From Nostoc sp. 106C (lineage in GTDB: Bacteria; Cyanobacteriota; Cyanobacteriia; Cyanobacteriales; Nostocaceae), in the NCBI RefSeq assembly GCF_002154725.1, contig NZ_MTAW01000086.1:1-42886 (forward strand): 42,886 nt of DNA, in the 5' to 3' direction. The position numbers were made by a program, and so were the translations under genes. The notes below the pieces were generated by a model. It was not told where the DNA came from, did no database searches, and saw only the letters and a program-made list of their open reading frames with translations. Shown piece by piece: positions 25,470 to 33,952 of this stretch. Numbering within the stretch: position 1 is the first letter of the stretch; each line of letters begins with the position of its first letter.

Positions 25470-28400
25470 ATGACTCAGCTTTCTCCCACCCACGACGAAA
25501 TGTTCCCAGAAAAAATACTTCTGGAAACCGAGAGCGATGCAAGCCTCAACAAAGAATTAGTCACTCTCCGACAGAGGGTGGCACAGTTAGAGCAAGAGTT
25601 GCGAATACGAGAGTCAGAGTCGTCTCAGCAACAGGCAAATCAAGATCTAGATACTGAGAACTTCTTGAAGCAAGCAAGGGAAGAACGCCAAGCTTTGATC
25701 GCAATTCTCGAAGCCAGCGCTGATTTCATTGGCATCGCATCAATGGAAGGGCAACCTTTCTACCTCAACCCAGCAGGACTAAAGTTGGTTGGACTCAAAG
25801 ATATAGAGGAAGCTCAGACCAAACATATCAGTGAATTTATAGTACCTGAAGACCTGGAACTGCTGCATCAAAAGATTTTACCGACTGTGATTCAGGAGGG
25901 TTATTGGCAGAGTGAATTCCGTTTTCGTCATTTTATCACTGGAGAGCCAATTCCAATTGACTATACTCTCTTTGTTGTCAAAGATCTGGTCACAAACCAG
26001 CCCATTGGTTTGGCAACCATCAGCCGTGATATTCGCCATGTCTACGACGAGCTTCGCTTACGTAAATGCACTGAACAGCGTCTTTTAGCACAAACACAGT
26101 TGTTACAAAGCGTTTGGGAAGGTGTAGACTACGGCATCTTTGTCTTAGATGTTTTGGATGATGGTACGGAGTTCCGCTTTGTAGATTACAACTCAGCGAT
26201 CGCCTGTACCAGTGGTGTCCCAATGACAAGCCTTTTGGGCAAAACTTTGGCAGAAGCTTTTTCAGAAGATATGGCAAACCTCTACCGCCAGCGCTATGCT
26301 GTGGCTGTCCAGTCTGGCAAGACTAACTTCTTTGAAGAGAATTTCTGTGCCAACGGTCGAGAAACTTGGTGGTCTTTAAGTGTCACACCCTTAAGAGATA
26401 GTAGTTTGCGCATCCATCAGATTGTCGTTACGGCAACGGACATTACAGAACGCAAACAAGCCCAAACCGCACTGGAGCAACAAGAAATCCTGTACCGCAG
26501 TATTTTTGAAAATGTCAGCGATGGTATCAACATCATCGATCTGGAAACAGGAAAAATTGTAGCGGCCAATCTTGCTGCTTGCCAGATGCATGGCTATTCT
26601 CAGGAGGAATTTGTGACACTTGAGCCTTCAGAATTTATTCATCCAGATAGCCTGCCAAAGTTTGCAGAGTTTGTTAGCAAAATTCAAGCAGGTAGCCAAT
26701 TTCACGATCGCGCAATAGACGTGCGTAAAGATGGCACACTGATTGATGTTGAGGTGACAGCAACTCCCAGCCTTTACAACGGTAAAATCCATGCGTTGGC
26801 GGTAATTCGAGATATTAGTGAACGCCAGCGTGCCGAAGTTGCGCTTGCCGAAAGCGAAGCTAAGTTTCGCAACCTCGTAGAAGGTGCTAACGATATGCTA
26901 TGGGTTTGCACATTGGATGGAGTTCTCACCTATCTTTCACCTCAATTTCAAGTCATGTTTGGGTACAAATCATCCGATTGGCTAGGGGAATCCTTAATAC
27001 CCTTGGTTCATCTAGATGATTTAGCAGTAGTATTAGCTTTGCTCAATAAAGTTTTAGAGACTGGTGAGCAAGGTGCAGGAGTAGAATTTCGGCATAAATG
27101 TCTAGACGGAAGCTGGCGATGGGTCAATTCTAATGCTTCCCCAGTCAAGAATGCTGAGGGGAAAACGATCGCATTTCAGGGAATTATGCGAGACATTAGC
27201 GAGCTTTACGAGGAGCTTCGCTTACGCAAAGAAATTGAAACTGCCCTAGCTGAAAGTGAAGCTAAGTTCCGTAGGCTTGTGGAAGATGCCAATGATGTGA
27301 TTTGGGCTTCTCAATTAGATAGTACCCTCACCTATATTTCTCCCAAGTTTCAGGATATTTTTGGCTATGAAGTTTCTGAATGGTTAAATCGCTCGTTTGT
27401 GCCTTTGGTTCACCCCGATGATTTACTTGATGTCATGGAATTTCTCAATCAAATCATTGAAACAGGTCATAGTGGCGCGGGGATAGAGTTTCGCCATCCT
27501 AGAAAAGATGGAAGTTGGGGATGGGTTACATCGAATGCCTCACCAATAAAAGATGCTGATGGTAAAGTCATTGGATTGCAGGGTATTTTAAGGGATCTGA
27601 GCGATCGCAAACAAGCTGAAATCGAACTCCAGCAGAAAACCAAGGAACTGGAGCAAACTCTGCAAGAACTAAAACAAACTCAAATACAGATGATTCAAAG
27701 CGAGAAAATGTCCAGTCTGGGTCAAATGGTCGCAGGTGTTGCCCATGAAATTAATAACCCAGTTAACTTTATTCATGGCAATCTCACCCATATTAGTGAA
27801 TATACTCAGGATTTATTAAATTTAGTAGAACTTTATCAGCAGTATTATCCTCAGCCACCGCAGGAAATTGCAGATGCGATCGAGTTGATCGATGTGGAAT
27901 TTATCATTGAAGACTTGACTAAAGCCCTCCAATCCATGCGCTTAGGAACTAAACGGATTCGAGAGATTGTGCTTTCTTTGCGGAATTTCTCACGCTTGGA
28001 CGAAGCAGAAGTTAAGGATGTCAATATCCACGATGGCATCGACAGCACCATTACCATCTTGCACAATCGTTTGAAAGCACAGTCGGAACGCCCAGAGATT
28101 CAAATTTTCAAAAAATATGGTAACTTGCCTCTAGTGGAATGCCATGCGGGACAGTTGAATCAGGTGTTTATGAACATCATTAGTAATGCGATCGATGCAC
28201 TAGAGGAGTACAATCAGCAGCGATCCGACACAGAAATTGCCGCAACTCCCAGCATCATCTCAATTCAAACAGAGGTAACCCAGAACAACAGGGTGCGAAT
28301 CTGTATCGCTGACAATGGCCCAGGAATAAAAGAAGAAGTTCGCAAACGTCTATTTGATCCCTTTTTTACGACAAAGCCAGTTGGTAAAGGTACTGGCTTG

Positions 28401-28526
28401 GGTTTATCTATCAGCTATCAAATCATTACAGAGAAGCATAGTGGTAAGTTGTGGTGTGAATCTACATTCGGATATGGGACAAAATTTATTATTGAAATTC
28501 CCATAATTTATGCAAACTTGAAATAG
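25470..28526 (+). CDS. Multi-PAS hybrid-free sensor histidine kinase
   Basis: A 1018-residue cytosolic kinase with no transmembrane segment. After a coiled coil (about 20-75) come five PAS/PAC units at roughly 80-190, 205-325, 340-455, 460-580 and 590-715; units 4 and 5 are a recent tandem duplication (both start ALAESEAKFR, share PLVH.DDL and GAG.EFRH). EELRLRK linkers recur between units. The H-box His759 is in GVAHEINNPVNFI, then the ATPase domain with NQVFMNIISNAIDAL, ADNGPGIKE, LFDPFFTTKPVGKGTG. No receiver domain or adjacent response regulator is present. No conserved haem or flavin ligand was identified, so the signals are unknown. Its catalytic half is a close paralogue of the FIST-linked kinase. 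Confidence 0.95.
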   Translation: MTQLSPTHDEMFPEKILLETESDASLNKELVTLRQRVAQLEQELRIRESESSQQQANQDLDTENFLKQAREERQALIAILEASADFIGIASMEGQPFYLNPAGLKLVGLKDIEEAQTKHISEFIVPEDLELLHQKILPTVIQEGYWQSEFRFRHFITGEPIPIDYTLFVVKDLVTNQPIGLATISRDIRHVYDELRLRKCTEQRLLAQTQLLQSVWEGVDYGIFVLDVLDDGTEFRFVDYNSAIACTSGVPMTSLLGKTLAEAFSEDMANLYRQRYAVAVQSGKTNFFEENFCANGRETWWSLSVTPLRDSSLRIHQIVVTATDITERKQAQTALEQQEILYRSIFENVSDGINIIDLETGKIVAANLAACQMHGYSQEEFVTLEPSEFIHPDSLPKFAEFVSKIQAGSQFHDRAIDVRKDGTLIDVEVTATPSLYNGKIHALAVIRDISERQRAEVALAESEAKFRNLVEGANDMLWVCTLDGVLTYLSPQFQVMFGYKSSDWLGESLIPLVHLDDLAVVLALLNKVLETGEQGAGVEFRHKCLDGSWRWVNSNASPVKNAEGKTIAFQGIMRDISELYEELRLRKEIETALAESEAKFRRLVEDANDVIWASQLDSTLTYISPKFQDIFGYEVSEWLNRSFVPLVHPDDLLDVMEFLNQIIETGHSGAGIEFRHPRKDGSWGWVTSNASPIKDADGKVIGLQGILRDLSDRKQAEIELQQKTKELEQTLQELKQTQIQMIQSEKMSSLGQMVAGVAHEINNPVNFIHGNLTHISEYTQDLLNLVELYQQYYPQPPQEIADAIELIDVEFIIEDLTKALQSMRLGTKRIREIVLSLRNFSRLDEAEVKDVNIHDGIDSTITILHNRLKAQSERPEIQIFKKYGNLPLVECHAGQLNQVFMNIISNAIDALEEYNQQRSDTEIAATPSIISIQTEVTQNNRVRICIADNGPGIKEEVRKRLFDPFFTTKPVGKGTGLGLSISYQIITEKHSGKLWCESTFGYGTKFIIEIPIIYANLK

Positions 28527-28592
28527 TCATTTGTCAAGAGTTAACAGGCAACAGTTTAGTAGGCGATCGCGTTGAATAAAACATCTGGCTTT

Positions 28593-29972
28593 TCAAAAAG
28601 AATACTCTTTGATCCGTGGCATTAATCCAAATAAACTTAAAAGCGCGATCGCACTCACTGCAACTGAAGTTGTCATCTCAAAACCGTCTACATCGTGAAA
28701 GCCTTGCTGAATTGCCTTGTCGAAAGCTGCTTGGTTGATATCAAAGCTTTTTTGATTAGTCGTTTTGAACTGCTCAAACGCCCAATCTGACTGTCCTGGT
28801 TTGTTACCTATGCCTAAAGCGATCGCTTCTTGATGTTTGCCACTTTTTTCTAACTGACGAATCTGCTGATCAATAGCAATATAGGTTCCCAAGCTAGAGA
28901 GATTTGCCAGTGTCGCTTCTTTCTCACCTGCAAAGGTGATATTGTTCAGTTCGTCAGCCAAGTAACCTGTAAACCCATCGACTTTTTTACCTTGGGATTT
29001 ATATGCTTCTATTACTGACTCAAAGGTCTGCCCATTGGATAATTGGGCGATTTTAGAAACATTGTTGAAAAAAGCTTGTTCGTGATTAGTAGCAAAAGCT
29101 GGGTCAAGCAGATAGCGGCTTTCAGCAGCATTGGCGATATAGGCGAGCGCACGAGCTTGACGCAATACGTGCATAGAAGTAAAAGCATCCTCTTTCGCCA
29201 CCCGAAGATGTTGAGAAGCAGCAAGCAATGCCCCAGCTGTGTAATTCAAAAAGGCAATAGCGATCGCAGTTGCGATTAACAGCAGCGGATTAAAGGTGCG
29301 GCGCATCCGTTGACTGAGAAACATTTGAAGCCCAACCAGCACAACGATCAGTGCTAAACCAATTAGGAAAATCGAAAATATAGATTTTCTGGTTGCAACT
29401 TGTTTCTCAGCGTAGGTATCTTCTAAAGCTTGCAGATTTACCTTGTCTAACTCATCGGCTGTTGGCAGAAGTGTTTTATCGATGATTTCGGCAGCTGCGC
29501 GATAAGCAGCAAGCATTGCGTTAGTATCACCACGTGCGTGAGAGTCTCGTGCTTGCTGGATTTTAGCTATGTAGTTACCTAACCCCAGTTGCATAGTCTC
29601 AATCGGTTTACGCTCTTTGTCGCCAAAGGTGATATTCTCGGCCGCAGCCACTAACCTTTCAGTAACTCTTAGATATCGCTCTTCGTAATCCTTAACGGCT
29701 TGTTGGTTTTGCCCTGTGGGCACTAGCAGTTCATTAGCGACATTAGCATCCATACCAGCAAGCCCATCTTTGAGGCGTTGAGCAGTAACGATACTTGGGG
29801 TAGAGTCTTGACCAACGGTTTTGATACCCTGCCTCTGTGCTTGAACTCCGCTAATAATACTCAGTAGCAGTAAGACACTCGTTGCCCAGGTTAAATATAA
29901 ACCTCCCTTAAGCAGTTGCGGGGTTGTGAGTCCACGAATTGTTTTACTTGAAACTGCGATGATTTTACTCAT
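28593..29972 (-). CDS. GlnX-like membrane sensor: two tandem extracytoplasmic helical domains
   Basis: A 459-residue membrane protein with four predicted helices: TM1 about 25-43, TM2 about 196-218, TM3 about 229-252, TM4 about 434-453. They enclose two all-helical extracytoplasmic domains, about 44-193 and 253-432, each resembling a four-helix-bundle sensor like those of chemoreceptors. The cytoplasmic parts are tiny (about 24, 10 and 6 residues), so it must signal through partners. The topology matches what is known of actinobacterial GlnX, encoded next to pknG. Here it is the last gene of the minus-strand PknG-type cluster, 11 bases after the FHA gene. Function as an upstream sensor of the kinase is inference from layout. 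Confidence 0.7.
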   Translation of the reverse strand: MSKIIAVSSKTIRGLTTPQLLKGGLYLTWATSVLLLLSIISGVQAQRQGIKTVGQDSTPSIVTAQRLKDGLAGMDANVANELLVPTGQNQQAVKDYEERYLRVTERLVAAAENITFGDKERKPIETMQLGLGNYIAKIQQARDSHARGDTNAMLAAYRAAAEIIDKTLLPTADELDKVNLQALEDTYAEKQVATRKSIFSIFLIGLALIVVLVGLQMFLSQRMRRTFNPLLLIATAIAIAFLNYTAGALLAASQHLRVAKEDAFTSMHVLRQARALAYIANAAESRYLLDPAFATNHEQAFFNNVSKIAQLSNGQTFESVIEAYKSQGKKVDGFTGYLADELNNITFAGEKEATLANLSSLGTYIAIDQQIRQLEKSGKHQEAIALGIGNKPGQSDWAFEQFKTTNQKSFDINQAAFDKAIQQGFHDVDGFEMTTSVAVSAIALLSLFGLMPRIKEYSF

Positions 29973-29983
29973 ATTTTTAATAT

Positions 29984-30667
29984 CTATGATGATTGTCGGA
30001 TAGCTTTAATCACAACCCGAGTCCAATGACCTAAAGTGAATTCGTCTCCGTCTTGTAGAGGAATATCCACCATTGGCTTTAACTCTACGCCTTTGAATTG
30101 CGTACCGTTAGAAGAGCCAATATCGCGCAGAGTGAATGTACCATCTGCTTGACGGTTTAATAAAGCATGACGGTGAGAGACAGCATCGTCAGAGTCCAGC
30201 GCAATTTCTGGGTGAATTGCCCGGACTTGGCTATTACGACCGATGAGATTAGTTGCTTTTTCTAAGGGAAATGTAATAGGTGCTCGGTCAATTGGGGGTT
30301 CTGGACTTTCGGGATGACGCAGAGAGGGGTCGATTGTAACTACCACCTCCCAACCTGTAACGGGAAATTGGGGAGTAGAGGAAGATGTGGAGAAAAAACT
30401 TTGTTTTTGTGTTTCCTTTTCTTCTTCCTTTGGGGAATTAGCGATCGCTAATTCTCCATGTGCCTTAGTAACAAAGTTATAACCACAAATTTCGCAATAG
30501 TTGCCACTATCAGGTTCGTGGGGTGCACTACAATCTGGGCAGGTTTCAACATTCGTTGCATTCTGAGCTATTTTTTGTTCAGATATACCAAGAATTTTGG
30601 CTCCACAGTCTGAACAAAAATCTGATTCAGTTGATTCGTGTCCTTTAGGACATTTATATGTAGACAT
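29984..30667 (-). CDS. Zinc-ribbon FHA-domain protein (GarA/OdhI-like candidate)
   Basis: A 227-residue soluble protein. Two zinc ribbons open it: Cys6 with His10, CSDC (18-21), then CPDC (43-46) and CEIC (58-61). An acidic Ser/Thr-rich linker (about 78-100) contains EEEKETQKQSFFSTSSST. The FHA domain (about 125-225) has GR (143-144), SHRH (164-167) and SSNGT (185-189), so phosphothreonine-binding residues are intact. The ATG at 30667 is chosen; an earlier in-frame start at 30697 would only add ALRRSIQAS before Met. In actinobacteria a PknG substrate (GarA/OdhI) is an FHA protein phosphorylated on Thr just N-terminal to the domain; Thr86 is a candidate here, by inference. Confidence 0.85.
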   Translation of the reverse strand: MSTYKCPKGHESTESDFCSDCGAKILGISEQKIAQNATNVETCPDCSAPHEPDSGNYCEICGYNFVTKAHGELAIANSPKEEEKETQKQSFFSTSSSTPQFPVTGWEVVVTIDPSLRHPESPEPPIDRAPITFPLEKATNLIGRNSQVRAIHPEIALDSDDAVSHRHALLNRQADGTFTLRDIGSSNGTQFKGVELKPMVDIPLQDGDEFTLGHWTRVVIKAIRQSS

Positions 30668-30776
30668 ACTTGCTTGTATACTTCTTCTCAACGCCAAGAA
30701 GCAATATAAACTTCACTAAAAGTTGATACCTTTCCATACATTTTCCGTAAGAAAGATTTTCAATACTTTTTGCAAA

Positions 30777-31091
30777 TTACCGAGATAACATAATTAACCA
30801 ATTACCTAAACCCAATCCCAAGCTGATAACTAATATTGCCCACCAACGAGGCGTTAACAACTCCAGCCCTTTCAAGTTGGTAATATCTTCTCCACGAGCA
30901 ATTCGCTCCTGCTGATACCCAGGAAATAATATCAATCCTAAGCCCAGAACAAAGAAAGATGGTCCAATTATGCTTACCTTTAGATAAAAGTAACCTTTGT
31001 GGAGCGCCAAATCCCAGTTCCAGATTGTCAAAGCCGCCGCGATAGAAGCAATGAAAAATCCACCAAATCTTTCTACTGTTCGTGACACCAT
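30777..31091 (-). CDS. Small three-helix membrane protein of unknown function
   Basis: A 104-residue protein within the PknG-type cluster. Hydrophobic segments are at about residues 10-24, 35-55 and 84-100 (WWAILVISLGLGLGNWLIML); the loop between helices 2 and 3 carries YQQERIARGEDITNLKGLEL. I do not recognise the family. The ATG at 31091 is chosen, with AGGAG at 31105-31109 (13-base spacing); an in-frame TTG at 31115 would place that AGGAG inside the gene. Same strand as its neighbours with gaps of 93 and 109 bases. Confidence 0.6.
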   Translation of the reverse strand: MVSRTVERFGGFFIASIAAALTIWNWDLALHKGYFYLKVSIIGPSFFVLGLGLILFPGYQQERIARGEDITNLKGLELLTPRWWAILVISLGLGLGNWLIMLSR

Positions 31092-31184
31092 AACCGTCGC
31101 TTTACTCCTATTCAAAATTAAAATTTAAAAAATTTAGTTAAGGTCATGCCTTTTGCTTCTAGACTCTTGACTCTAGAGTTTTGG

Positions 31185-32468
31185 CTAATTTGAAGATTTG
31201 GGAATGCGAGTAGTCTTAGTAGAACGAGTTTCCAATGCCATAGCGTCTTCCTTGGCTACTTCTCGCTTCAGCCGTACTGTACCTGTAGGCGCATCCTGTA
31301 TGTCAACCACAGTTTTTAGCAGTTTGGCTGTGGCTTCGTTACCAGATTCATGAGCTAGTTTCACTGCTTTACCTAATTTGGCTGTAGCGACTTCAATATC
31401 ACCTCTAGCACGGGCTTCCAATCCCTCTTGAATAGATTGGGCAAGTTCTGCCTGTCCTGTATAGTGAGCAACCCGGTTATTAATTTTGGTAGATTTAGCA
31501 TCATCGTCTGTCCAGGTTGCCAAGATTCGAGCTTCGACAACTTTAGTTTCTATACCGTTGAGGGTGTACACTAAGCTTGCCCGACCCGCTAACATTTCAT
31601 CACCAACATTGCCAGGATTCACCTCAATGCAGAAGTGGTAATCACGCGACTCGTTGCTACCCCAAGCACCAGTAGGGTAATCCAAAATCTGCGGTTTGAC
31701 GGGTTTGGCACGCTGGGTAAGGTCAACAATGTCTGGACTCACCTGTTTGCAGAACAGTACTTTTGCTCCTTGGGGTGTCCACAACCGCATGGTTACGTCG
31801 CTGACATCCTTGCTCATGGCTTTTTCTAAAATCGCCCGAAAATCAGCTTCAATCATCGCAGCGTTGGGAATGATATCAGTCGTACCGAGGAGTTTATCTG
31901 CAATTTGTTGGAGTTGGGCGACTCGCCAATCAGTACCAACGCCTCGGCAATCGCACTGAAATACACCTTCACACTGTTGTAAAATCTTTTTCAGTTGTTG
32001 CTCATCTGAGTCGTCGTTCATGCCATCGGTAAGCAGTAATGCTTGTCGAACTGCATCAGGTTTCTTTTTGAACTGTGCCAGCGCCTCAGTTAGCCAGGTA
32101 GACATAAGAGTGCCACCATTAGCTAGGATTTTTTTAATTGCTGCGATCGCCTCCGCTTTCTTTTCTAGAGTAGCTTTAGATACCGGGAAAACTACACTTG
32201 CTTTACTTGAGCCAGTCACAATAAAGAAGTAGGCCTCCTCTGGTAGCAAACTCACAACTTTGACCATTGCATCCTTAGCAGCATGAATCTTACCGCCACC
32301 CATTGAACCGGAGACATCGCAGATAATGCCAAAAAGTCTGCCGTTGTTGGGAGTTGCTGGTACACCATCACCTTTTTCAACGCTGACAGTCATGATGGCA
32401 TGAACTTCTTTGGCACCTTGAGGTAAATATTGGTTTTGAAAGACTTCGGCTTTAAATTGGTTAGACAT
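31185..32468 (-). CDS. VWA-domain protein with Thr-rich C-terminal tail
   Basis: A 427-residue cytoplasmic protein. The von Willebrand A domain (about 42-215) has the full MIDAS: DVSGS (51-55), NGGT in KKILANGGTLMS and LLLTDG. A beta-rich domain follows (about 220-330) and then a helical region (about 335-395). The tail ends EDAMALETRSTKTTRIPKSSN-like (read in pieces: ALETRSTKTTR, IPKSSN), rich in Thr with basic residues, a plausible kinase target and FHA ligand (TxxI). No signal peptide or transmembrane segment. It lies between the PP2C gene (63 bases upstream) and the small membrane gene. A metal-dependent scaffold role in the cluster is inference. Confidence 0.85.
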   Translation of the reverse strand: MSNQFKAEVFQNQYLPQGAKEVHAIMTVSVEKGDGVPATPNNGRLFGIICDVSGSMGGGKIHAAKDAMVKVVSLLPEEAYFFIVTGSSKASVVFPVSKATLEKKAEAIAAIKKILANGGTLMSTWLTEALAQFKKKPDAVRQALLLTDGMNDDSDEQQLKKILQQCEGVFQCDCRGVGTDWRVAQLQQIADKLLGTTDIIPNAAMIEADFRAILEKAMSKDVSDVTMRLWTPQGAKVLFCKQVSPDIVDLTQRAKPVKPQILDYPTGAWGSNESRDYHFCIEVNPGNVGDEMLAGRASLVYTLNGIETKVVEARILATWTDDDAKSTKINNRVAHYTGQAELAQSIQEGLEARARGDIEVATAKLGKAVKLAHESGNEATAKLLKTVVDIQDAPTGTVRLKREVAKEDAMALETRSTKTTRIPKSSN

Positions 32469-32531
32469 AATATTTCTGAAGATATGAATTTAATCAACCA
32501 CAGAGGCACAGAGAAAGATAAAGAATTTAGT

Positions 32532-33491
32532 TTATAAAGCGAGAACTGCAACTGTGATGTTGTCATGTCCACCACTTTGTCGGGCAAATTCCACCAGGCT
32601 ACGAGAAACGCCGATCGCATCTGTAGCTGATGATTGCTGCACTAGGTTAGCCAATTGCCAAGGTTCAGGGGCATAGTTCCATAGCCCATCGGTACACAGG
32701 AGTAGGTATCCCGAACCAGGAATCCTAAAGTTCACAATTGAGGGGATGGAATCTGCAACTGCATCTGCTCCTAGCCAGCGAGTAATCGCATGAGCTTTAG
32801 GAGATTGTGTAGCTTCAGCTTCAGTCATTTCTCCGGCTGCTACTACTTCATATAACCAGGAATCATCCTGAGTTAATTGTTTGGAAACGTTAGGAGAAAT
32901 CCAATAAGCGCGGCTGTCACCTAGCCAACCAATAGTGGCGTTATGGTTATGGACAATAGCGGCAACAATGGTAGTGGATGGTGGATCGGAATTTACACTA
33001 GATAGATAAGGAATATTACATACAGATGTGAGAGCAGCGGCAAAGGCTGATTTAATCGCTAACTTTGGGTTTTCTTCTGTTTGCCAGGCAGTAGCTAGTT
33101 CCAAAGACGCACTTTCACCAGCAGTTTGGGCTGCTAAATCAGGTTGATCGGCACTGGAAACTCCATCGCAAACTACTAAGATATTTACCTGAGAGTCATT
33201 TATATGTTGTAGAGCCAAAAAATCTTCATTGCGGTGATGTCGCAAACCGCGATCGCTCACTCCGGCTAACTGTGAGTTAACTATAACTTCTAGGCGATCG
33301 CGCTCCTTTGGTTCTCTGCGAAATCCACAATTGGTACAGTAGCCCTCCGCGTCTATTGCTTCGTTTCCAGCACCGCATTTTTCACAGCCTTGTATGGTTG
33401 TTGGTGGTTTACTTGCAGTCAAAGGTGTACCGCATTCTTCACAAAATTGATCGTCTGCTAGGACGGATGCACCGCAGCTCAAACATTCCAT
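32532..33491 (-). CDS. PP2C-type Ser/Thr phosphatase with two N-terminal zinc ribbons
   Basis: A 319-residue metal-dependent phosphatase. Zinc ribbon 1 has CLSC (3-6) and CEEC (17-20); ribbon 2 has CEKC (36-39) and CTNC (52-55). The PPM/PP2C domain (about 72-318) has SDRGLRHHRNEDF, the metal-binding VVCDGVSS, IGWLGDSRAYWI, LLLCTDGLWNY and GGHDNITVAVL, i.e. all core aspartates. The ATG at 33491 is chosen; ten upstream residues (MTNDKQQITI) come from an intergenic heptamer repeat. It is likely the phosphatase opposing the PknG-type kinase encoded just upstream; the shared zinc-ribbon architecture supports this. Confidence 0.93.
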   Translation of the reverse strand: MECLSCGASVLADDQFCEECGTPLTASKPPTTIQGCEKCGAGNEAIDAEGYCTNCGFRREPKERDRLEVIVNSQLAGVSDRGLRHHRNEDFLALQHINDSQVNILVVCDGVSSADQPDLAAQTAGESASLELATAWQTEENPKLAIKSAFAAALTSVCNIPYLSSVNSDPPSTTIVAAIVHNHNATIGWLGDSRAYWISPNVSKQLTQDDSWLYEVVAAGEMTEAEATQSPKAHAITRWLGADAVADSIPSIVNFRIPGSGYLLLCTDGLWNYAPEPWQLANLVQQSSATDAIGVSRSLVEFARQSGGHDNITVAVLAL

Positions 33492-33500
33492 AATTGTTAT

Positions 33501-33545
33501 TTGTTGTTTGTCATTAGTCATTTGTCATTAGTCATTTGTTTGTGG
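33501..33545. repeat. Heptamer-type repeat left of the four-helix-bundle gene
   Basis: Copies of TCATTTG/TCATTAG in tandem. The stop codon and last four residues (QTND) of the four-helix-bundle gene are made of this repeat. The opposite flank of that gene (33920-33948) carries the same repeat in inverted orientation. Confidence 0.7.
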
Positions 33546-33902
33546 AATATTACCGATAGATTTGAGATATGCATTAAGTTTTGGTGCTAATTCGTTGATG
33601 ATTGATTTAAGTGCATCTACTTGAATAGTAGTTAGAAGGTTACGACTGTAGGCTCTCCTGAGCCAGTGTTGAGTTTCATTCAAAGATCCTCTTGCTACAC
33701 GGATAAAACGTCGATTTTCTGGGAAAGTACCTCGCCCTGAACCTTCTGCCAAATTTGCCCCAATGCTATCAGCTGAGCGCACAATCTGTTTACCAACAGT
33801 ATCTTTAGCAAATTGTTCCCAGCAATTTACAATTTTCCAAATTTCATCTGCCAATCGTTCTGCTAATTGATAAACCTGCAAATCTTGAAACCTCTTACTC
33901 AA
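33528..33902 (-). CDS. Four-helix-bundle protein (23S rRNA intervening-sequence family)
   Basis: A 124-residue protein of the S23/IVP four-helix-bundle family: RFQDLQVYQLAERLADEIW, QIVRSADSIGANLAEGSGRG and RVARGSLNETQHWLRRAY are diagnostic. Members are often encoded within 23S rRNA intervening sequences or scattered as single genes; the biochemical role is unclear. A TTG start with a GAAGGGAA ribosome site is used. The gene sits between the kinase and PP2C genes of the PknG-type cluster and is bracketed by inverted heptamer repeats, so it looks like a later insertion rather than a pathway component. Spacing to neighbours is 36 and 50 bases. Confidence 0.88.
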   Translation of the reverse strand: MSKRFQDLQVYQLAERLADEIWKIVNCWEQFAKDTVGKQIVRSADSIGANLAEGSGRGTFPENRRFIRVARGSLNETQHWLRRAYSRNLLTTIQVDALKSIINELAPKLNAYLKSIGNIPQTND

Positions 33903-33919
33903 TTCCCTTCCCTCTTAAC

Positions 33920-33948
33920 TAATGACAAATGACAAATGACAAATGACA
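33920..33948. repeat. Heptamer-type repeat right of the four-helix-bundle gene
   Basis: Four tandem AATGACA units between the pknG-type gene stop and the four-helix-bundle start. Inverted relative to the copy at 33501-33545. Confidence 0.7.
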
Positions 33949-33952
33949 TTTT

